Positions 5,205 through 6,163 of a stretch of 6,163 nt of DNA are shown here, one piece after another. A model generated the notes under the pieces. That model saw only the letters and a program-made list of their open reading frames with translations, did not search any database and had not been told where the DNA came from. The position numbers and the translations under genes were made by a program. Numbering within the stretch: the stretch's first letter is position 1; each line of letters begins with the position of its first letter. This stretch comes from Conexibacter sp. GTDB lineage: Bacteria; Actinomycetota; Thermoleophilia; Solirubrobacterales; Solirubrobacteraceae. The DNA lies in contig JAOPZP010000333.1 of assembly GCA_025964055.1 (NCBI GenBank), positions 1 through 6,163 of the forward strand. The letters run 5' to 3'.

Positions 5205-5747
5205 CTACGCCGTCACGAGCTCCAGGAGCTTCGTGACGGTGTTCCAGTTCCGGGCGGTGACGGTGGTCCCCAGTCGCTTGTCGGTCAGCAGCTTGGCCGT
5301 CGGCGACGATTGGATCCCTTCCGGATGCCAGGTGTAGATCTCGCGGCCTCCGACGACGAGTCGTTCGGGCGCGAGGTCGTTCGCCCGGGCCTGCAGCTCC
5401 CTCGCGATGGCGGGGTCGAGCTCGGTGCCGAGGAAGCTGACCTGCTTCAGCTTGGGGATGTCGGCGACGTCGGCCAGCGGGTCGGCGTCCACGACGGCTT
5501 GGAGCTGCTCGCGGGTGCGGACGACGACGCGGATCGGGCTGGCGAGCTGATCATGCAGCAGGCGCTCGAGCTCGTGCTCGAGGCCGGCGCCGGTCGCCTC
5601 GGCTGAGAGCACGACGTTGCCGCTCTGCAGGTGGGTCTTGATGTCCTCGTAGCCGGCGCCGGCCAGCAGGGCCCGCAGATCGGCCATCGACACCCGCGCG
5701 TTCTTGCCGACGTTGATGCCTCGCAGCAGCGCGACCTGGCGTTCCAT
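5205..5747 (-). CDS. DUF1697 family protein
   Basis: The product is a 180-residue soluble protein of the DUF1697 family, whose biochemical function is not established. Family hallmarks are the N-terminal QVALLRGINVGKNARVSMAD (4-23), GYEDIKTHLQSGNVVLSAE (32-50) and the C-terminal TVTARNWNTVTKLLELV (162-178). The length is normal and there is no signal peptide or membrane segment. The start at ATG 5747-5745 keeps the conserved N-terminus complete. AGGG (5760-5757 on this strand) lies 9 bases before it as a ribosome binding site and overlaps the stop of the upstream HAD gene. With only 11 bp between them the two genes are probably co-transcribed leftward. Nothing links it to the dehydrogenases. 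The family assignment is secure and the function unknown. Confidence 0.93.
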   Translation of the reverse strand: MERQVALLRGINVGKNARVSMADLRALLAGAGYEDIKTHLQSGNVVLSAEATGAGLEHELERLLHDQLASPIRVVVRTREQLQAVVDADPLADVADIPKLKQVSFLGTELDPAIARELQARANDLAPERLVVGGREIYTWHPEGIQSSPTAKLLTDKRLGTTVTARNWNTVTKLLELVTA

Positions 5748-5758
5748 GGCTCCCGACC

Positions 5759-6163
5759 CTAGTGGGCGGTCAACCCGGCGACGAGCTGCGGCGTCACGGC
5801 GGCGAGGCCGTCGACCGTGACGGCCGCGAGCGCGAGCGCGTCGGGGGCCGGCGGGAAGGCGCGGTTGGGCGTGGCGATGACGACCATGCCGGCGGCGTGG
5901 GCCGAACGGAGGCCGTTGGACGAGTCCTCGACGGCGGCCGTGGTGGTGGGGTCGACGCCCATGCGGCGTGCGGCCTCGAGGTAGACGTCGGGCGCGGGCT
6001 TGCCGCGGGCGACCTCCTCGGAGGAGACCGTGGCGGCGAAGCGGTCGGTCAGCCCGGCGCCGTCGAGCACCGCGTCGATGACCTCGCGGTTGGCCGAGGA
6101 GGCGAGCCCGAGCGGGTAGGCGTCGGCGAGCGCGTGGACGGCCTCGACGGCGTTCGGGAGGAG
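5759..6163 (-). CDS. HAD-superfamily hydrolase (subfamily IA, phosphatase/beta-phosphoglucomutase-like), C-terminal part
   Basis: The frame is open from the right edge to TAG at 5761-5759, giving the last 134 residues; the N-terminus with the nucleophile DxD motif lies outside the window. Visible HAD motifs are the hydrophobic strand ending in Ser, PLGLASSANREVIDAVLDG (motif II), the lysine in RGKPAPDVYLEAARRMGVDP (motif III) and the metal-binding acid in VEDSSNGLRSAHAAGM (motif IV). The KPAPDVYL and EDSSNG versions are typical of subfamily IA phosphatases and beta-phosphoglucomutases, which act on small phosphorylated metabolites, often sugar phosphates. A GTG at 6070-6068 is an internal codon, not the start, because motif II lies upstream of it in the same frame. 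The gene precedes the DUF1697 gene by 11 bp. The substrate cannot be assigned from this fragment. Confidence 0.93.
   Translation of the reverse strand, partial: LLPNAVEAVHALADAYPLGLASSANREVIDAVLDGAGLTDRFAATVSSEEVARGKPAPDVYLEAARRMGVDPTTTAAVEDSSNGLRSAHAAGMVVIATPNRAFPPAPDALALAAVTVDGLAAVTPQLVAGLTAH

Noticed and set aside
6068..6070. GTG as the start of a short HAD protein
   Set aside because: The frame continues upstream to the window edge and encodes HAD motif II there, so the GTG is an internal valine codon.

Overview
The window is about 70% G+C, with GC-rich third codon positions, tight gene packing, a likely near-leaderless gene and a mycobacterial-type paired acyl-CoA dehydrogenase operon. 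This points to a high-GC actinobacterium, perhaps a soil lineage such as Thermoleophilia/Solirubrobacterales. The lineage is an inference from style and protein flavour, not a database result. I see no rRNA, tRNA, insertion sequence or CRISPR array.

Left part (1-2600): a DHA2-type (EmrB/QacA) 14-helix drug/proton antiporter reads leftward and runs off the left edge. Divergent from it across a 96-bp gap is a TetR-family regulator. The gap holds two GTACC-N5-GGTAC palindromes centred 21 bp apart. They overlap the predicted tetR promoter and are good candidate operators controlling both directions. The 3' end of tetR carries an in-frame 36-bp tandem palindromic repeat that appears to have lengthened the protein by about 44 residues.

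Middle (2605-4763): two acyl-CoA dehydrogenase genes follow tetR with a 4-bp gap and then a 4-bp ATGA overlap, so tetR-acad-acad looks like one operon. The two subunits are complementary. The first has the candidate catalytic glutamate and the flavin/substrate loop but lacks the FAD-binding RxQF and QxxGGxG motifs. The second has those FAD motifs but lacks a catalytic glutamate. This is what is expected of an obligate heteromeric dehydrogenase like the mycobacterial FadE/ChsE pairs.

Right part (4764-6163): a 185-bp gap holds a TACAAT promoter bracketed by an inverted repeat, followed by infA (translation initiation factor IF-1) standing alone rather than in the ribosomal protein cluster. A hairpin separates it from two convergent leftward genes: a DUF1697 protein and, upstream of it, the C-terminal part of a HAD-family phosphatase/phosphoglucomutase-like enzyme that runs off the right edge.

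How they fit together: the simplest reading is a TetR-controlled unit that senses a hydrophobic or acyl-CoA-type compound, exports it or a relative through the antiporter, and oxidises it through the paired dehydrogenase. infA and the HAD-DUF1697 pair look functionally unrelated to this unit.
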